A DNA stretch of 60,951 bases from a virus. The notes under the pieces are model-generated. The model saw nothing but the letters and a program-made list of their open reading frames with translations, did not search any database and was not told where the DNA came from. This document shows, piece after piece, positions 8,070-17,913 of this stretch. How positions within the stretch are numbered: position 1 is the stretch's first letter; each line of letters starts with the position of its first letter. A program made the translations under genes and the position numbers. The stretch spans positions 36,788 through 97,738 of the IMG/VR virus record IMGVR_UViG_3300003324_001329. One strand, written 5' to 3'.

Positions 8070-10571
8070 ATGTCCGACACCACGGCTGATTTTGCCTCGC
8101 CATTCCCGCCGGCGCGGGATGAATTGATGCGGATGCTGAAACGCAGCAACGAACGGGCGGATAATTCCGCCCGTTTGTGGCAACAGCAAGCCCGCACCAT
8201 GGGGCGATTAACTACCGTGGTAGAAAATCTGGCGCGCAGTCACGCCACCCCACCCCGGCGCAGCGGGCGCGGCAATCCGGATCAGCCACGCGATCCGGCC
8301 ACTGGCCGATTTATTCGCGCCAGCGCGGCGCCGGATCGCTTGGCCAGCAATTATCTCAGCGAAATTTCCCGCGACAGCAAGCGGCAAGTTTCCACCCTGA
8401 ATGGAATTTCCCGCTTATTATCTTCCGCCGAAGCGGATCGGAAAACCAATACGCTGCAACAGGGCGTGATGTTCAGCCACATGCAGCAAACCATGCGCGA
8501 GATATTAAAAACCTTGCGCAATATGCACGGCGGCTTGGGTGGTGGCGGTGGATTATTCGACGGCCTGGGGGATTTATTTGGCGGTGGTGGCGGTCGTGGT
8601 CGCGCCGCACGGGCACCCCGCAGCGGGCCGGGATTTTTCGGCCGGATGCGCGGCCGGGCGGGAAGATTATTTGGCGGCCTCGGGCGGGGAATTGGCCGCG
8701 GTGGCAGTTTATTAGGCCGTGGCGTAGGCGCGATTGGTCGCGGCATTGGCGCCATCGGCAGCGGGGCTGGAAGATTATTAAGCGGCGTGGGTCGGGTTGG
8801 CGGTTTGGCGATGCGCGGCCTGGGTTCGGTGGCTGGACCCTTAGCCGCCGTGGGATTAATGGATGATTTATCCACTTTGGCCACGCCGGAATCCCGTAAT
8901 ACACCATTTATGGGCGATGAAAGCACCGGCGGAATATTAGGCTCACGATTTTCCCGCTACGCCACTTCGGCTTTATCTGGCGCCACTTTAGGCGGCGTGG
9001 CCGGTTCGGCTTTTGCTGGCGTCGGCGCTATTCCCGGCGCAGCCGCCGGCGCGGCAGCAGGATTGGCGGCAGCGATTTATGCCGATCTGGCGCCGCAAAT
9101 AAACACCATGGTTGGCAGTTTAACCAAAAAAGCCACCGGCATGGTCACAGATTCGGTCAGTTGGATTGCTGATAAACTGCCGTCGTGGAATGATATTGTC
9201 ACCGGCTCGACTAATATTGCTTCGGCTATTGCCGAGGGCACCAAATCTCTCGCTACTGCGGTTGCCAACAAGGTATCAGATATCAGCAGCAAAGCTGCCG
9301 AAGCAGTTAAATCTGGCGTGGTGGCAGCAGGAAATTTAGCCGAGCGGGCTGGCAGTACGATCGCTTCCGGCGCCCGCACGGTGGGCAGTGCTGCGATTTC
9401 TGGCGTGCAAGCCGCTGGCAGCGCAATTAGTTCCGGGGCACAAGCGGTTGGCAGTGCGGTTAGTTCCGGCGCCCAGGCAGCAGGAAGTTTAATCAGTCGG
9501 GGTTATAATGCCATTACCGGTGGTGGCAGTGATGCGGGCACCGATAAATATACCCCAGCCGGCACACCTATCAGCGGCAAGAATTTCCAGGAAAAATCGC
9601 CGAAGATTATGGCGAATTTAATGAAAGATTTCGGCCTAACCAAAGAGCAAGCCGCCGGCATTGTCGGTAATCTCGGCCACGAGTCCGGTGGATTTAATCA
9701 AATGCAGGAGATTAATCCCCTTGGCGGCGGGCAAGGCGGCTACGGTTGGGCGCAATGGACCGGACCACGACGACGGCAATTTTTCGATTGGGCCAAGGCA
9801 AATAATCTTGATCCCAATTCCGACGAAGCCAATTATGGCTTCCTCAAGCACGAATTATCCACCACGGAAAAAGGCGCGATTACCGCGGTCAAGAAAACCA
9901 GTACCGCTGACGATGCGATGCGTGCCTTTGAGGGAGGATTTGAGCGCGCCGGGGTTAAACATTATGGCAGCCGTGGCAAATATACCAACACGGCGCTCAG
10001 TGAATTTGATAAATCCCAGCAAGCGCAAGCTACGCAGCAGGCACAAGCTACCCCTGCCGCTTCGGCCACCAATCCACCGGCACCAGTTAATCGCAATCAG
10101 GAATTAACTGATTACACTGATTTCTCCACCACGTATCAAGGCGATCCACGCAAAATGCAGGAAGCCTGGAAGGCACATCAGGCACAATTGCAGCAAACCC
10201 GTGGCGATATTGCCGCGAAAAAAGCCGCCGGCACCTTGCCGCAATTAAGCGCGCAAGATAAAGCCCAGGCAGTGCTGCAAAATCCAGCATTATATAGTGC
10301 CGCTGATGTAGCGCAAGCCAAAGCCACATTAAATCAAGGCGGGACGGAAACCGCGCGCGATACTGCGGTAACTCCGGATAGATATATGCCGCCCAGCCCG
10401 CAAGGCGATTTTGGCGGACAAGCCAGCGCCGCGCCGCCGCCAGTGACTACGGAAACTGCCAGCCCACGCCGACAACAAATGGCCGGTGGCGGTTTACCAT
10501 CTCTGGATGAAATACCCATGTCGATCAGCGATAACGGAATTATTCTCGTCAATGCCGGGCATCTGGCGTAG
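8070..10571 (+). CDS. Tape-measure protein with tail-lysozyme domain
   Basis: 833 residues. Residues ~1-140 are helical and Arg-rich; ~150-250 are Gly/Arg-rich; ~245-345 contain hydrophobic Gly/Ala segments able to insert into membrane; ~400-490 carry degenerate 'AGSAISSGAQAVGSA' repeats typical of tape measures. Residues ~505-650 form a phage tail lysozyme domain (Phage_lysozyme2 type), with 'GIVGNLGHESGGFNQ' (Glu538 as likely catalytic acid) and 'GGYGWAQWTGPRR'. The protein should set tail length and cut peptidoglycan on entry. The C-terminus is low-complexity Ala/Gln/Pro. Confidence 0.88.
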   Translation: MSDTTADFASPFPPARDELMRMLKRSNERADNSARLWQQQARTMGRLTTVVENLARSHATPPRRSGRGNPDQPRDPATGRFIRASAAPDRLASNYLSEISRDSKRQVSTLNGISRLLSSAEADRKTNTLQQGVMFSHMQQTMREILKTLRNMHGGLGGGGGLFDGLGDLFGGGGGRGRAARAPRSGPGFFGRMRGRAGRLFGGLGRGIGRGGSLLGRGVGAIGRGIGAIGSGAGRLLSGVGRVGGLAMRGLGSVAGPLAAVGLMDDLSTLATPESRNTPFMGDESTGGILGSRFSRYATSALSGATLGGVAGSAFAGVGAIPGAAAGAAAGLAAAIYADLAPQINTMVGSLTKKATGMVTDSVSWIADKLPSWNDIVTGSTNIASAIAEGTKSLATAVANKVSDISSKAAEAVKSGVVAAGNLAERAGSTIASGARTVGSAAISGVQAAGSAISSGAQAVGSAVSSGAQAAGSLISRGYNAITGGGSDAGTDKYTPAGTPISGKNFQEKSPKIMANLMKDFGLTKEQAAGIVGNLGHESGGFNQMQEINPLGGGQGGYGWAQWTGPRRRQFFDWAKANNLDPNSDEANYGFLKHELSTTEKGAITAVKKTSTADDAMRAFEGGFERAGVKHYGSRGKYTNTALSEFDKSQQAQATQQAQATPAASATNPPAPVNRNQELTDYTDFSTTYQGDPRKMQEAWKAHQAQLQQTRGDIAAKKAAGTLPQLSAQDKAQAVLQNPALYSAADVAQAKATLNQGGTETARDTAVTPDRYMPPSPQGDFGGQASAAPPPVTTETASPRRQQMAGGGLPSLDEIPMSISDNGIILVNAGHLA

Positions 10572-10582
10572 GAGATTAAATC

Positions 10583-11362
10583 ATGTCAGGCACCAGCACG
10601 GTACCCGCCTCACTAGCCAATCTAAATAGAAACTACCTGATTAGAATTTGGGGCCAGGATGAAAATAAAACCCCGGTGGATATCATTGCCGCCGCGCCGG
10701 AGGAATTTTCTCTCGATGTATCCTCGGATTGGCAGCCATTATTAAGCGGCATGGGCGATCAAATGCTGGAACGCCTGGGTAAAACCGGCGCTGCCGCACG
10801 GGCCACCGAACGGGTGGCAAATATGACCGGCTACACCTTTCAGAATACTTTTATGACCCAACAGGTGTGGAACTCAACCTCACCGATTGAATTGCGTATT
10901 CCGATTAAATTCAACGCGGTATATAATGCCCGGAGTGAAGTCACCACGCCGATTTTACGCCTATTAAGTCTGTGTCTGCCGTCGGAAATATTCGACACTT
11001 CCGGTAGCACCATTGGCGATTATATCGAACAATTTTTACCCTTGCACGCGCCAGGGCCGACCATCGCCGGCGAGGGCAAGGGTGGCAGCACGTATAATAT
11101 CAGTGTCTCGGTTGGCCGGGTGTTGACATTTACCAATGTGATTATCACCAACGTCTCGGCGGTATTCCATACCCTGCCCAGCCGGGAGGGAGATTTTATT
11201 GCCGCCGACGTGGACGTGTCGCTGCGCACCAGCCGGATTTTAACCAAACGCAATCTGGCCAACATCTTCAAGAATATTCAATTGAGCGATGGACAAATTC
11301 CCACCGCAACACAAGTGCCAACGTCGATAGGTGGCCTCCTGGGTCTAGGAAGGGGGAATTAA
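10583..11362 (+). CDS. Baseplate/tail-tube adaptor candidate
   Basis: 259 residues, ATG behind AGGAG. Contains 'LNRNYLIRIWGQDENKTPVD', a Met/Leu-rich helix, and a strand-rich second half ('VGRVLTFTNVIITNVSAVFH'). It sits between tape measure and hub, where Mu has gp43 (N) and T4-like phages have tube-initiation proteins. Its N-terminus resembles that of the next ORF ('NLNxNYL'). No domain is recognised with certainty. Confidence 0.55.
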   Translation: MSGTSTVPASLANLNRNYLIRIWGQDENKTPVDIIAAAPEEFSLDVSSDWQPLLSGMGDQMLERLGKTGAAARATERVANMTGYTFQNTFMTQQVWNSTSPIELRIPIKFNAVYNARSEVTTPILRLLSLCLPSEIFDTSGSTIGDYIEQFLPLHAPGPTIAGEGKGGSTYNISVSVGRVLTFTNVIITNVSAVFHTLPSREGDFIAADVDVSLRTSRILTKRNLANIFKNIQLSDGQIPTATQVPTSIGGLLGLGRGN

Positions 11363-11365
11363 ATC

Positions 11366-11761
11366 ATGCCTGATGTAGTGTCGAATTTTCGCGGCAGTTC
11401 CACCAATCTAAACACGAACTATCTTTTTTCGCAGTTCGTGCCGACCATCACGGTGAAAGACAGCGACGGCTCGAAGTTAAATGTGTTGGAACCATTCAAC
11501 GTAAAAATGGGCCGGGCTATCGAGGCGGTACGGCCGATAGCTATTCGCCGCTACGTCAATGAGCCGATCACCACCATCACTTTCGAGCAATATAATAATA
11601 CCACCGCATGGTGGATGGTGATGCTGGCCTCGAAGGAATTGCACGCCTTGGCGGTGGAAAACGGCAAGATATTAACCCTGCCGGATATCAATAATATTCG
11701 CCGCTCCACCAGTCAGCGGTTTTTGACCGGGGTGCGGATACCGGTCTACGTCAGCATTTAG
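11366..11761 (+). CDS. Small baseplate protein (gp53/LysM-like)
   Basis: 131 residues, 3 bases after the previous stop. The C-terminal half 'YNNTTAWWMVMLASKELHAL' followed by 'GKILTLPDI' has the LysM-like pattern of T4 gp53 and P2 gpX (W-W at the helix start, G-x-x-L-x-x-P at the end), which clamps the baseplate inner ring. Location beside the hub gene agrees. Confidence 0.6.
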   Translation: MPDVVSNFRGSSTNLNTNYLFSQFVPTITVKDSDGSKLNVLEPFNVKMGRAIEAVRPIAIRRYVNEPITTITFEQYNNTTAWWMVMLASKELHALAVENGKILTLPDINNIRRSTSQRFLTGVRIPVYVSI

Positions 11762-11770
11762 GAGGCGAGG

Positions 11771-12934
11771 ATGGGACTGGCCATCAGCAATCAATTGCAA
11801 TTATCCTTGCGCATCGATGGCTTTGAAATACCGCTCGGCGCCTCGCCGGATTTGCGCCTGTTCATCAACCAATCCTGCCGGCAATTGCTGCCAACCATCA
11901 AGATAAATATTCCCGATGTGGCGAATGCGTTCGGCAAAACCCTGCCGGTGAACGACGGGTCCAGTATTGAAGCGGAATTTAACGACGATAAACGCCCGGC
12001 CTTCCAGGGCAGTGCGGTATTTCGTGCCTTCGGCACACCGCATCGCCAACCGTCCGGGCAAATGATGCTGTACAATATGGTCGGATTATTGGATGCGCTG
12101 CCCTACATTCGCGGCAACCCGCCCAATTCGCTGGACGGGACTTCGGTACAGGTGATGCAAAATGTTGCCAAGGCGATGAATTTTAATTACGTCGGCAACG
12201 TGGCGACCAACGATCAAATGATGTGGCGACCGGGGCGGAAAACCTGGGGCACCTTTACCCGCCATACCGCCATGCACGGCTGGATTTCCGATAAATCGGC
12301 GCTGGCAACCGCAGTCGATGAACAACGGCAATTGCACTACGTCGATATCAATGATTTATTCGCCAACGCCAAGGTGAAAGCGCGGATTATTTATGGCGCC
12401 GGCGCGCAGAACGCCACTTCTCAGCAAGTGCCGAATTTCGTCGCCACGGAATATCGTGCGGTCAACCGTTCGGGCATGTTGAATAATTGGCACGGCTACG
12501 GCCTGCGGATGACCCAGCACGGCATCAACGGCGCGGTGGATAAATTCCGCAACATCACGGCGATGAAATTGAACAATGTGCTGGATATCAACAAAGATAT
12601 TCTCGGCCAATTGGCCGGACGGGCGCGGATTGATCTCCCACCGATTGATACCGGCAACACCCACGATTTCTTTTTGCAAGCGCGGCATCACAATATGCGC
12701 AGTCTGGCGACTTATTCGCAGAATGTCTACGTCTTGGTGCCTGTAACCACCGGCTTGAACGTATTTGACATGGTAGAACTCGACGCCCGCTTGGGGGCCA
12801 ATTCCCCGGATTATTCTTCCTCGGGGCTATATTGTATCACCAACATGACGCGGGCCTTGGTCAATTCGCGCTATTGCGAACGGCTGGAATTAACCTCGGC
12901 CGGGCCACAAAACGACAATTCCTCTCTAGCGTGA
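11771..12934 (+). CDS. Baseplate hub protein (gp27/gpD-like)
   Basis: 387 residues behind AGGAGG. Begins with a beta-barrel-like segment ('LRIDGFEIPLGASPDLRLF'), has a central 'SVQVMQNVAKAMNFNYVGNV' helix as in gpD/gp44/gp27 hub proteins, and ends with another barrel ('MVELDARLGANSPDYSSSGLY'). Followed directly by the spike gene, as in Mu and T4. It should form the trimeric hub that joins tube to spike. Confidence 0.78.
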   Translation: MGLAISNQLQLSLRIDGFEIPLGASPDLRLFINQSCRQLLPTIKINIPDVANAFGKTLPVNDGSSIEAEFNDDKRPAFQGSAVFRAFGTPHRQPSGQMMLYNMVGLLDALPYIRGNPPNSLDGTSVQVMQNVAKAMNFNYVGNVATNDQMMWRPGRKTWGTFTRHTAMHGWISDKSALATAVDEQRQLHYVDINDLFANAKVKARIIYGAGAQNATSQQVPNFVATEYRAVNRSGMLNNWHGYGLRMTQHGINGAVDKFRNITAMKLNNVLDINKDILGQLAGRARIDLPPIDTGNTHDFFLQARHHNMRSLATYSQNVYVLVPVTTGLNVFDMVELDARLGANSPDYSSSGLYCITNMTRALVNSRYCERLELTSAGPQNDNSSLA

Positions 12935-12943
12935 GAAAAAATC

Positions 12944-13588
12944 ATGTTCACTGACATGATGGGCATGTTCCAGAAAGGCAGTCTGGCCGGCAAGATCGGC
13001 CTTGGGATCGTGGTGGATAATAATGATCCGACGAAAAACCAGCGGGTGAAATACCGCATGGCCACCTTGCACGAAGGGCGCAAGGATAATGAATTGGTTT
13101 GGGCAATTCCGCTCGGATGGAGCGCGCAAGGCAACACCCCAGGCGGGGTCGGCAGCATTTCCATTCCACCGGTGGGGGCGAAGATATTAATCTTTTTTCC
13201 CGAGGATGACGAACACGACAGTTATTATTTTGGCGATTTCCACGATCAATCAACCCAGATAGCCGATCTGTTGGAGGATTATCCCAACGCCTACGGCCAC
13301 GTCGATGCCAGCGGCAATCTGTTCCTGGTCAACACGCTGCAAAATACGGTGCGATTTATCCACCGCTCCGGCACCTACATAAAGATCGCCGCCAACGGCG
13401 CGGTGGAGATCGCCGCCGCCGACAGCCTGAAAATCTACAGCAGCACCACCTTGAGTTTGCGTTCGGCTGTGGCGATTAATATCGATGCGCCGATCATCAA
13501 CGTCGATACCGGGGCGGCCAGCACGCTAACGCCCACCGCGCGCACTCCACCCACACCACAGAGTTTCAGCAATAAAGTGGATTATTGA
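12944..13588 (+). CDS. Baseplate spike / gpV-gp5 OB-fold protein
   Basis: 214 residues. Residues ~12-100 form the OB-fold of baseplate assembly protein V: 'GKIGLGIVVDNNDPTKNQRVK', 'PGGVGSISIPPVGAKILIFF', then a 'YYFGDFHD' strand. Residues ~115-200 have short repeated strands ('GAVEIAAADSLKIYSSTTLSL') like the triple-stranded beta-helix of the spike. No lysozyme domain here; that activity is in the tape measure. The PAAR gene at 18955 likely caps it. Confidence 0.82.
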   Translation: MFTDMMGMFQKGSLAGKIGLGIVVDNNDPTKNQRVKYRMATLHEGRKDNELVWAIPLGWSAQGNTPGGVGSISIPPVGAKILIFFPEDDEHDSYYFGDFHDQSTQIADLLEDYPNAYGHVDASGNLFLVNTLQNTVRFIHRSGTYIKIAANGAVEIAAADSLKIYSSTTLSLRSAVAINIDAPIINVDTGAASTLTPTARTPPTPQSFSNKVDY

Positions 13589-13590
13589 AA

Positions 13591-14004
13591 ATGTCCGGCA
13601 CCTTGGTCAGCCCGCGCCAGGGCAAATACTCACGGGTGATTTATCGCGATGTCAATTCGCAATTCACCCTGGATGGCAAGCCGCTGTTGTTGGATAATAT
13701 CCATGCGGTCAACAATGAAATCATCAATCTCATTCTCACCCAGGTTGGCGAACGGCATTTTGAGCCGGAATTTGGCTCGCGTCTGCCGAATTTGATTTTC
13801 GATCAGCCGATTGCCTTCACCGATTGGCTGATGGAGGATGAATTATTCATCGCGGTCAATCGCTGGCTGCCCAACGTGCGGATCGATTTTAATCGCTCAA
13901 CCATTCAGGCGATGGTAGGCGAGGGTGGCTATTATTTCAAGCTGATTTATTCGGTAATTGGTTTGGGCGGCAATTTACAGGTAGATTTTCATCTGTCCAC
14001 TTGA
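13591..14004 (+). CDS. Baseplate wedge protein gp25/gpW-like
   Basis: 137 residues from ATG 13591 (a TTG at 13585 overlaps the previous stop). Shows the gp25 hallmark 'EIINLILTQVGERHFEPEFG', with the conserved 'PEFGSRL' loop, then 'FDQPIAFTDWLMEDELFIAV' and C-terminal strands. gp25 starts sheath assembly on the baseplate inner ring. Confidence 0.88.
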   Translation: MSGTLVSPRQGKYSRVIYRDVNSQFTLDGKPLLLDNIHAVNNEIINLILTQVGERHFEPEFGSRLPNLIFDQPIAFTDWLMEDELFIAVNRWLPNVRIDFNRSTIQAMVGEGGYYFKLIYSVIGLGGNLQVDFHLST

Positions 14005-14016
14005 AGGATCATTATC

Positions 14017-15570
14017 ATGGCAGTGGTGCGGGCTGACGTGGATGCGTTGGCGGAGTACATTGCGACGAATTTATCTGGTTCCCCGACGGCGGAAAATATC
14101 GCCGTGGCTATCCAGGCGTACATCGCCTCGATTGATCCGAGTGATATTCCCCTGAGTAGTGTATCAGTGGATTATGAGGTAAATAAAGCCGAGATGGAGG
14201 CGATTCTCGCGGCGAAAAATACCTGGAAGGATATCACCACTGCCGGCACCGGGCAGACCTTGCTGCAAATGATTGCCACTGCCTTAACGTATAATCAATA
14301 CTCCATTGTGCGTTCGGCGCAGGAAACCATGCTGCCGACGGCAATTATCGATTCCTCGATTTATACCGCCAGTCAGCATCTCGGGGTCAGATTGTCCCGC
14401 CGGATACCGGCGGCCATGACGGTGACATTAACCCGCACATCGGGGACTTTATCCGCCACCATTGACGCTTATTCGCAATTCATCGCCGCCAACACCTATT
14501 TATTCAACCGCGAGGCGATCACTTTTGCCATCGGCGTTACCTCGGTTTCCGCCACCCTGTACGAAGGGCAAGTGCAGTCGGGGGAATTTACCTCGGATGG
14601 TTCGCTGTATCAGACCTACGAGTTCGGCGGCAGCGATTACACCATTTCCGACGTTGACGTGGTAGTGCTGGTGAATAATATCGAATGGAGCCGCACCGCC
14701 TATCAGACGTATTTTTCCACCGGCCTGTGGGAATATAATTCTGGCTCGCAAGTGTATTGGGACGAAACCACGCCGGATGGCAACGTCAAAGTGGTGTTCG
14801 GCAACGGCGTCAACGGGGTAATTCCCTCCGCCGGTTCCACCATCACCATTAAATATGCCACCACCAATGGTGCAGCCGGTAATGCGGATATTTCCACCAA
14901 CACCATAACCTGCACCACCTTGCCGGATATCGGCGGCATCGTCACTGGTGCGGCGGCCGATGGCAGCGATGAAAAATCCGCCAGCGAATATAAAACCTTA
15001 GCCCCTGGATTATTCTTCGCCAAATACCGCGCGGTCAACCGCGCCGATCACGCCGCTATCGCGCGGCGTTATCCCGGCGTGGTGGATGCGATTTTCGAGG
15101 GCCAGCAGGAATTGGCGCCGGGGGATTTAACCTACATGATGGTGATGCGCGCCACCATTTTATCCAATCCAAGCTGGGGATCGACCGGCTCGACGGCGTG
15201 GGATAATTTCATCGCCTGGTTTGAAAACCTCGGCATCGCCAACATGGTGATCCTGCGGCAAAACCCTTCGGCGGTGACGATTAATATCGATGCCGACGTG
15301 TACATCAAGCCGGCCGCCGCTTCGCTGACCGCCATTCAGAATTTAATCACCGCCAATCTGAAAGCTGCGTTCGCTTTGCGGGCGGGGATTTTGGGTTATT
15401 CGCGGTACTTATCCGATATCGAGAACATCATTCAGGACAGCGATCCGGCGATTGATTATTTCATCCTCAATGATCCGACGGCCGATACCGTGGTGGATTT
15501 ATTTGAATACGTCACCTTGGGATCGATCAGCCTGACCATGCACTATTCCAACCGCTCCACCTTGTCCTGA
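14017..15570 (+). CDS. Baseplate wedge protein J / gp6-like
   Basis: 517 residues behind AAGGA. The middle and C-terminal parts read like baseplate J proteins: 'NGVNGVIPSAGSTITIKYAT', 'GAAGNADIS', 'EYKTLAPGLFFAKYRAVNRA', and 'INIDADVYIKPAAASLTAIQ'. Together with gp25 before it and the I-like gene after it, this reproduces the W-J-I order of P2 and Mu. It forms the wedge core that changes shape at contraction. Confidence 0.85.
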   Translation: MAVVRADVDALAEYIATNLSGSPTAENIAVAIQAYIASIDPSDIPLSSVSVDYEVNKAEMEAILAAKNTWKDITTAGTGQTLLQMIATALTYNQYSIVRSAQETMLPTAIIDSSIYTASQHLGVRLSRRIPAAMTVTLTRTSGTLSATIDAYSQFIAANTYLFNREAITFAIGVTSVSATLYEGQVQSGEFTSDGSLYQTYEFGGSDYTISDVDVVVLVNNIEWSRTAYQTYFSTGLWEYNSGSQVYWDETTPDGNVKVVFGNGVNGVIPSAGSTITIKYATTNGAAGNADISTNTITCTTLPDIGGIVTGAAADGSDEKSASEYKTLAPGLFFAKYRAVNRADHAAIARRYPGVVDAIFEGQQELAPGDLTYMMVMRATILSNPSWGSTGSTAWDNFIAWFENLGIANMVILRQNPSAVTINIDADVYIKPAAASLTAIQNLITANLKAAFALRAGILGYSRYLSDIENIIQDSDPAIDYFILNDPTADTVVDLFEYVTLGSISLTMHYSNRSTLS

Positions 15571-15582
15571 TTGGAAGCTGCC

Positions 15583-16209
15583 ATGACCGATAAATATATT
15601 GATTATGAAAACCTGTTGCCGGATATGTACCGCAACAACGAATTTTGGGCGGAATTTACCGCCGCCATGTCGGAAATATTCAACCCGGTTATTCACAATC
15701 CAACGGAAAAACTCGCCAACATCCGCGGGCAAGATACCGAAGCCTATTATTCCGGTCTCAATTGCCAGATGCTCGGCTTTCGCGTGCCGGTATTATCTTT
15801 CGACGACGCGGAATATCGCCGGCTGATGCAATTCCTCGGCACCTTTGTGCAAACCCGTGGCGCCTCGACGAAATTTATTGATTTCATCGGTTTTATTAAA
15901 AACGGCCAATTCGATCTGATCCCATTGTGGGCAAGCGATATTACCGACAGCGGTACTCTGGATGCAGTGCCGGGCACGCCGGTTTGGGAGGGCGGGGATT
16001 GGTTTCCCACTCCGTATTATGATGTATCGTACGATTTGGAATTATTCCCCATTGACGAAGCCCTGATTGGCGATATTTTTCATGTGCTGGCGCCGATCCA
16101 TTTGGTGCTGCGCTACATCGTCGGTGCCTTTCGCGACACCGCGCCGATTTATCTGAAAACCGGCCCGAGTTTGGAAATTCTGCACGATTTCAGTGCGGCC
16201 AGCCGCTAG
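15583..16209 (+). CDS. Baseplate protein I / gp7-like
   Basis: 208 residues from ATG 15583 (GGAAG upstream; the TTG at 15571 is adjacent to the J stop). 'YENLLPDMYRNNEFWAEF' at the N-terminus resembles the 'LLPxx.......l...l' opening of P2-type gpI, and 'FDDAEYRRLMQFLGTFVQTR' fits as well. Position after J and before the fibre supports it. Likely links wedges to fibres. Confidence 0.65.
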   Translation: MTDKYIDYENLLPDMYRNNEFWAEFTAAMSEIFNPVIHNPTEKLANIRGQDTEAYYSGLNCQMLGFRVPVLSFDDAEYRRLMQFLGTFVQTRGASTKFIDFIGFIKNGQFDLIPLWASDITDSGTLDAVPGTPVWEGGDWFPTPYYDVSYDLELFPIDEALIGDIFHVLAPIHLVLRYIVGAFRDTAPIYLKTGPSLEILHDFSAASR

Positions 16210-16223
16210 GAGTAAACAATAAA

Positions 16224-17903
16224 ATGTCGTTTTTATCACAAATCACCGACGCCGGCATCGCCGCAGCCCTGGCCGCACAAGCCGGCGCGGTATTGATCGA
16301 CATGGGCACGGCGAGTTTTTCCTCGGATTTGATCGCCCAAGTGCCGTCCACCTTGCGCGCCATCACGGTGATGAATAATATCACCTACACCGCACCGGCC
16401 AATGCAGTGACGTACCACGTCATCAATGATAATACCATCATGTTCCGGGTGAATTTACCCCCAGGCGTCGGGCCGTTCAATTTCGGCTCGTATTCATTAA
16501 ATCTCGCCGATGGCACGGTGTTTGCCGTCGGCAGTTGGTCAAGTCTGCAAACCAAGGAAAGCGACAGCGCCCGCTACATCGAGCAGACAATTATTTTCAC
16601 CGGCGCCACCAACACCATTAATCTGACCATTATGAATACGATTGACGCCGCCTTGCCGGAAGTGCCAACGCAAGCCGATCTGCCTACCCCGGCGTCAGCG
16701 CCGTATCCGGCATATTTGGTCAACGAATTTACCCCCAATAAAGTGCAGGCATTGGCCACCCGCGATTTGGCCAACAACATCTGGAAATATTATCTGCCGC
16801 GGATGGACAGCGAAAATGCCATCAGCGGCGCCAGCCACGTTTATTCCGACAGCGACGCCGGCTCGATAATTGCCCGCAGCAATGCCGGCGCTAACATGGT
16901 GGATTTATTGCCTGATCCCTCCGCCTTGGAAGCCGGCTGGGAGCGGACGATTAAAAATGCCGACACGCATGGCATGTTGGGTATTCTCGTTGACCCAGGT
17001 TCCTCGGCCTTGCTGGATATAGGCAAGAAAATTCATTTGGGGCCAGGACAAAACGTAACGATTTATTGCGACGGAGTGAATTATTTTACCTGGGGCCGGC
17101 GGCCGGATCGTGCCCGCTGCTTCGGCGGCATGTTGGATTTATATTGCAATCCCAGCGGTGATGATAATAATACCGGTCTGTCCAGCACCAACGCCTTAGC
17201 GACGCTGAACGCCGCAATCGGTTTATTATATTGGACCTTCGATGGCGCTGGCAATCAAGCCACCATTCATCTCAGCACCGGCGATTTTAATACCGCCAGC
17301 CACAACGTCATCACGCCGAATTTTCCGTCGAATTTCAGTTATATTGTTATCAGCGGCGTCGGCGTCAGCACCAAAGTCAGCGCCACTTCCGGCATCGCCT
17401 TGGCGTTTGCCGGCGGTGGACATTGGGATTTGCGGGATTTTTCGGTGGAAGCCGGTGGCATCGATCCGGATGTTTATACCCCGTTGGGACGCGGAATATC
17501 TGCCTCGTTTGGTGCAATTGTTTATATTCGTGGCATTCATTTCGGCCCGTGCGGGCATTCGCACATCGAGTCCAACGATGGCGGCTATGTACATAATCTT
17601 GGCCTGGATTATTATATCTATGGCGATGCCCAATATCATTGGGTCGCTGCCGCCAACGGCTCGATCACGGTGCTGGATGGTCAGGTTTATAACGAAGAAC
17701 TCGGCACCAGTATCGGCACCTTTGCCTACTGCGCCGATGGAGCGATTATAAATTGCACCGGTGCCATCTTCAACGGCGGCTACGCCATCGGCGGGCAGAA
17801 ATATAATGTGTCGTACGGCGCTATTATTGCCACCGGCGGCGCCGGAGTGAATTATTTCCCCGGCACCGTGGCCGGCGTCAACACCAGCGGCTATTACATT
17901 TAA
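16224..17903 (+). CDS. Tail fibre/tail spike, beta-helical C-terminal half
   Basis: 559 residues. Residues ~1-150 look like the gpH-type attachment domain (alternating short strands, 'GTVFAVGSWSSLQTKES'). After a Pro-rich link (~150-175), residues ~285-540 contain regularly spaced Gly/Asn/Ser-rich strands ('DLYCNPSGDDNNTGLSSTNA', 'ISGVGVSTKV', 'DLRDFSVEAGGIDPD') typical of a right-handed beta-helix. This is the probable receptor-binding protein and may bind or cut surface polysaccharide. Confidence 0.78.
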   Translation: MSFLSQITDAGIAAALAAQAGAVLIDMGTASFSSDLIAQVPSTLRAITVMNNITYTAPANAVTYHVINDNTIMFRVNLPPGVGPFNFGSYSLNLADGTVFAVGSWSSLQTKESDSARYIEQTIIFTGATNTINLTIMNTIDAALPEVPTQADLPTPASAPYPAYLVNEFTPNKVQALATRDLANNIWKYYLPRMDSENAISGASHVYSDSDAGSIIARSNAGANMVDLLPDPSALEAGWERTIKNADTHGMLGILVDPGSSALLDIGKKIHLGPGQNVTIYCDGVNYFTWGRRPDRARCFGGMLDLYCNPSGDDNNTGLSSTNALATLNAAIGLLYWTFDGAGNQATIHLSTGDFNTASHNVITPNFPSNFSYIVISGVGVSTKVSATSGIALAFAGGGHWDLRDFSVEAGGIDPDVYTPLGRGISASFGAIVYIRGIHFGPCGHSHIESNDGGYVHNLGLDYYIYGDAQYHWVAAANGSITVLDGQVYNEELGTSIGTFAYCADGAIINCTGAIFNGGYAIGGQKYNVSYGAIIATGGAGVNYFPGTVAGVNTSGYYI

Positions 17904-17913
17904 GGAAAATAAA

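Noticed and set aside
8351-8926. Pro/Arg-rich minus-strand ORF
   Set aside because: Mirror image of the Gly-rich tape-measure segment; Gly codons read backwards give Pro/Ala.
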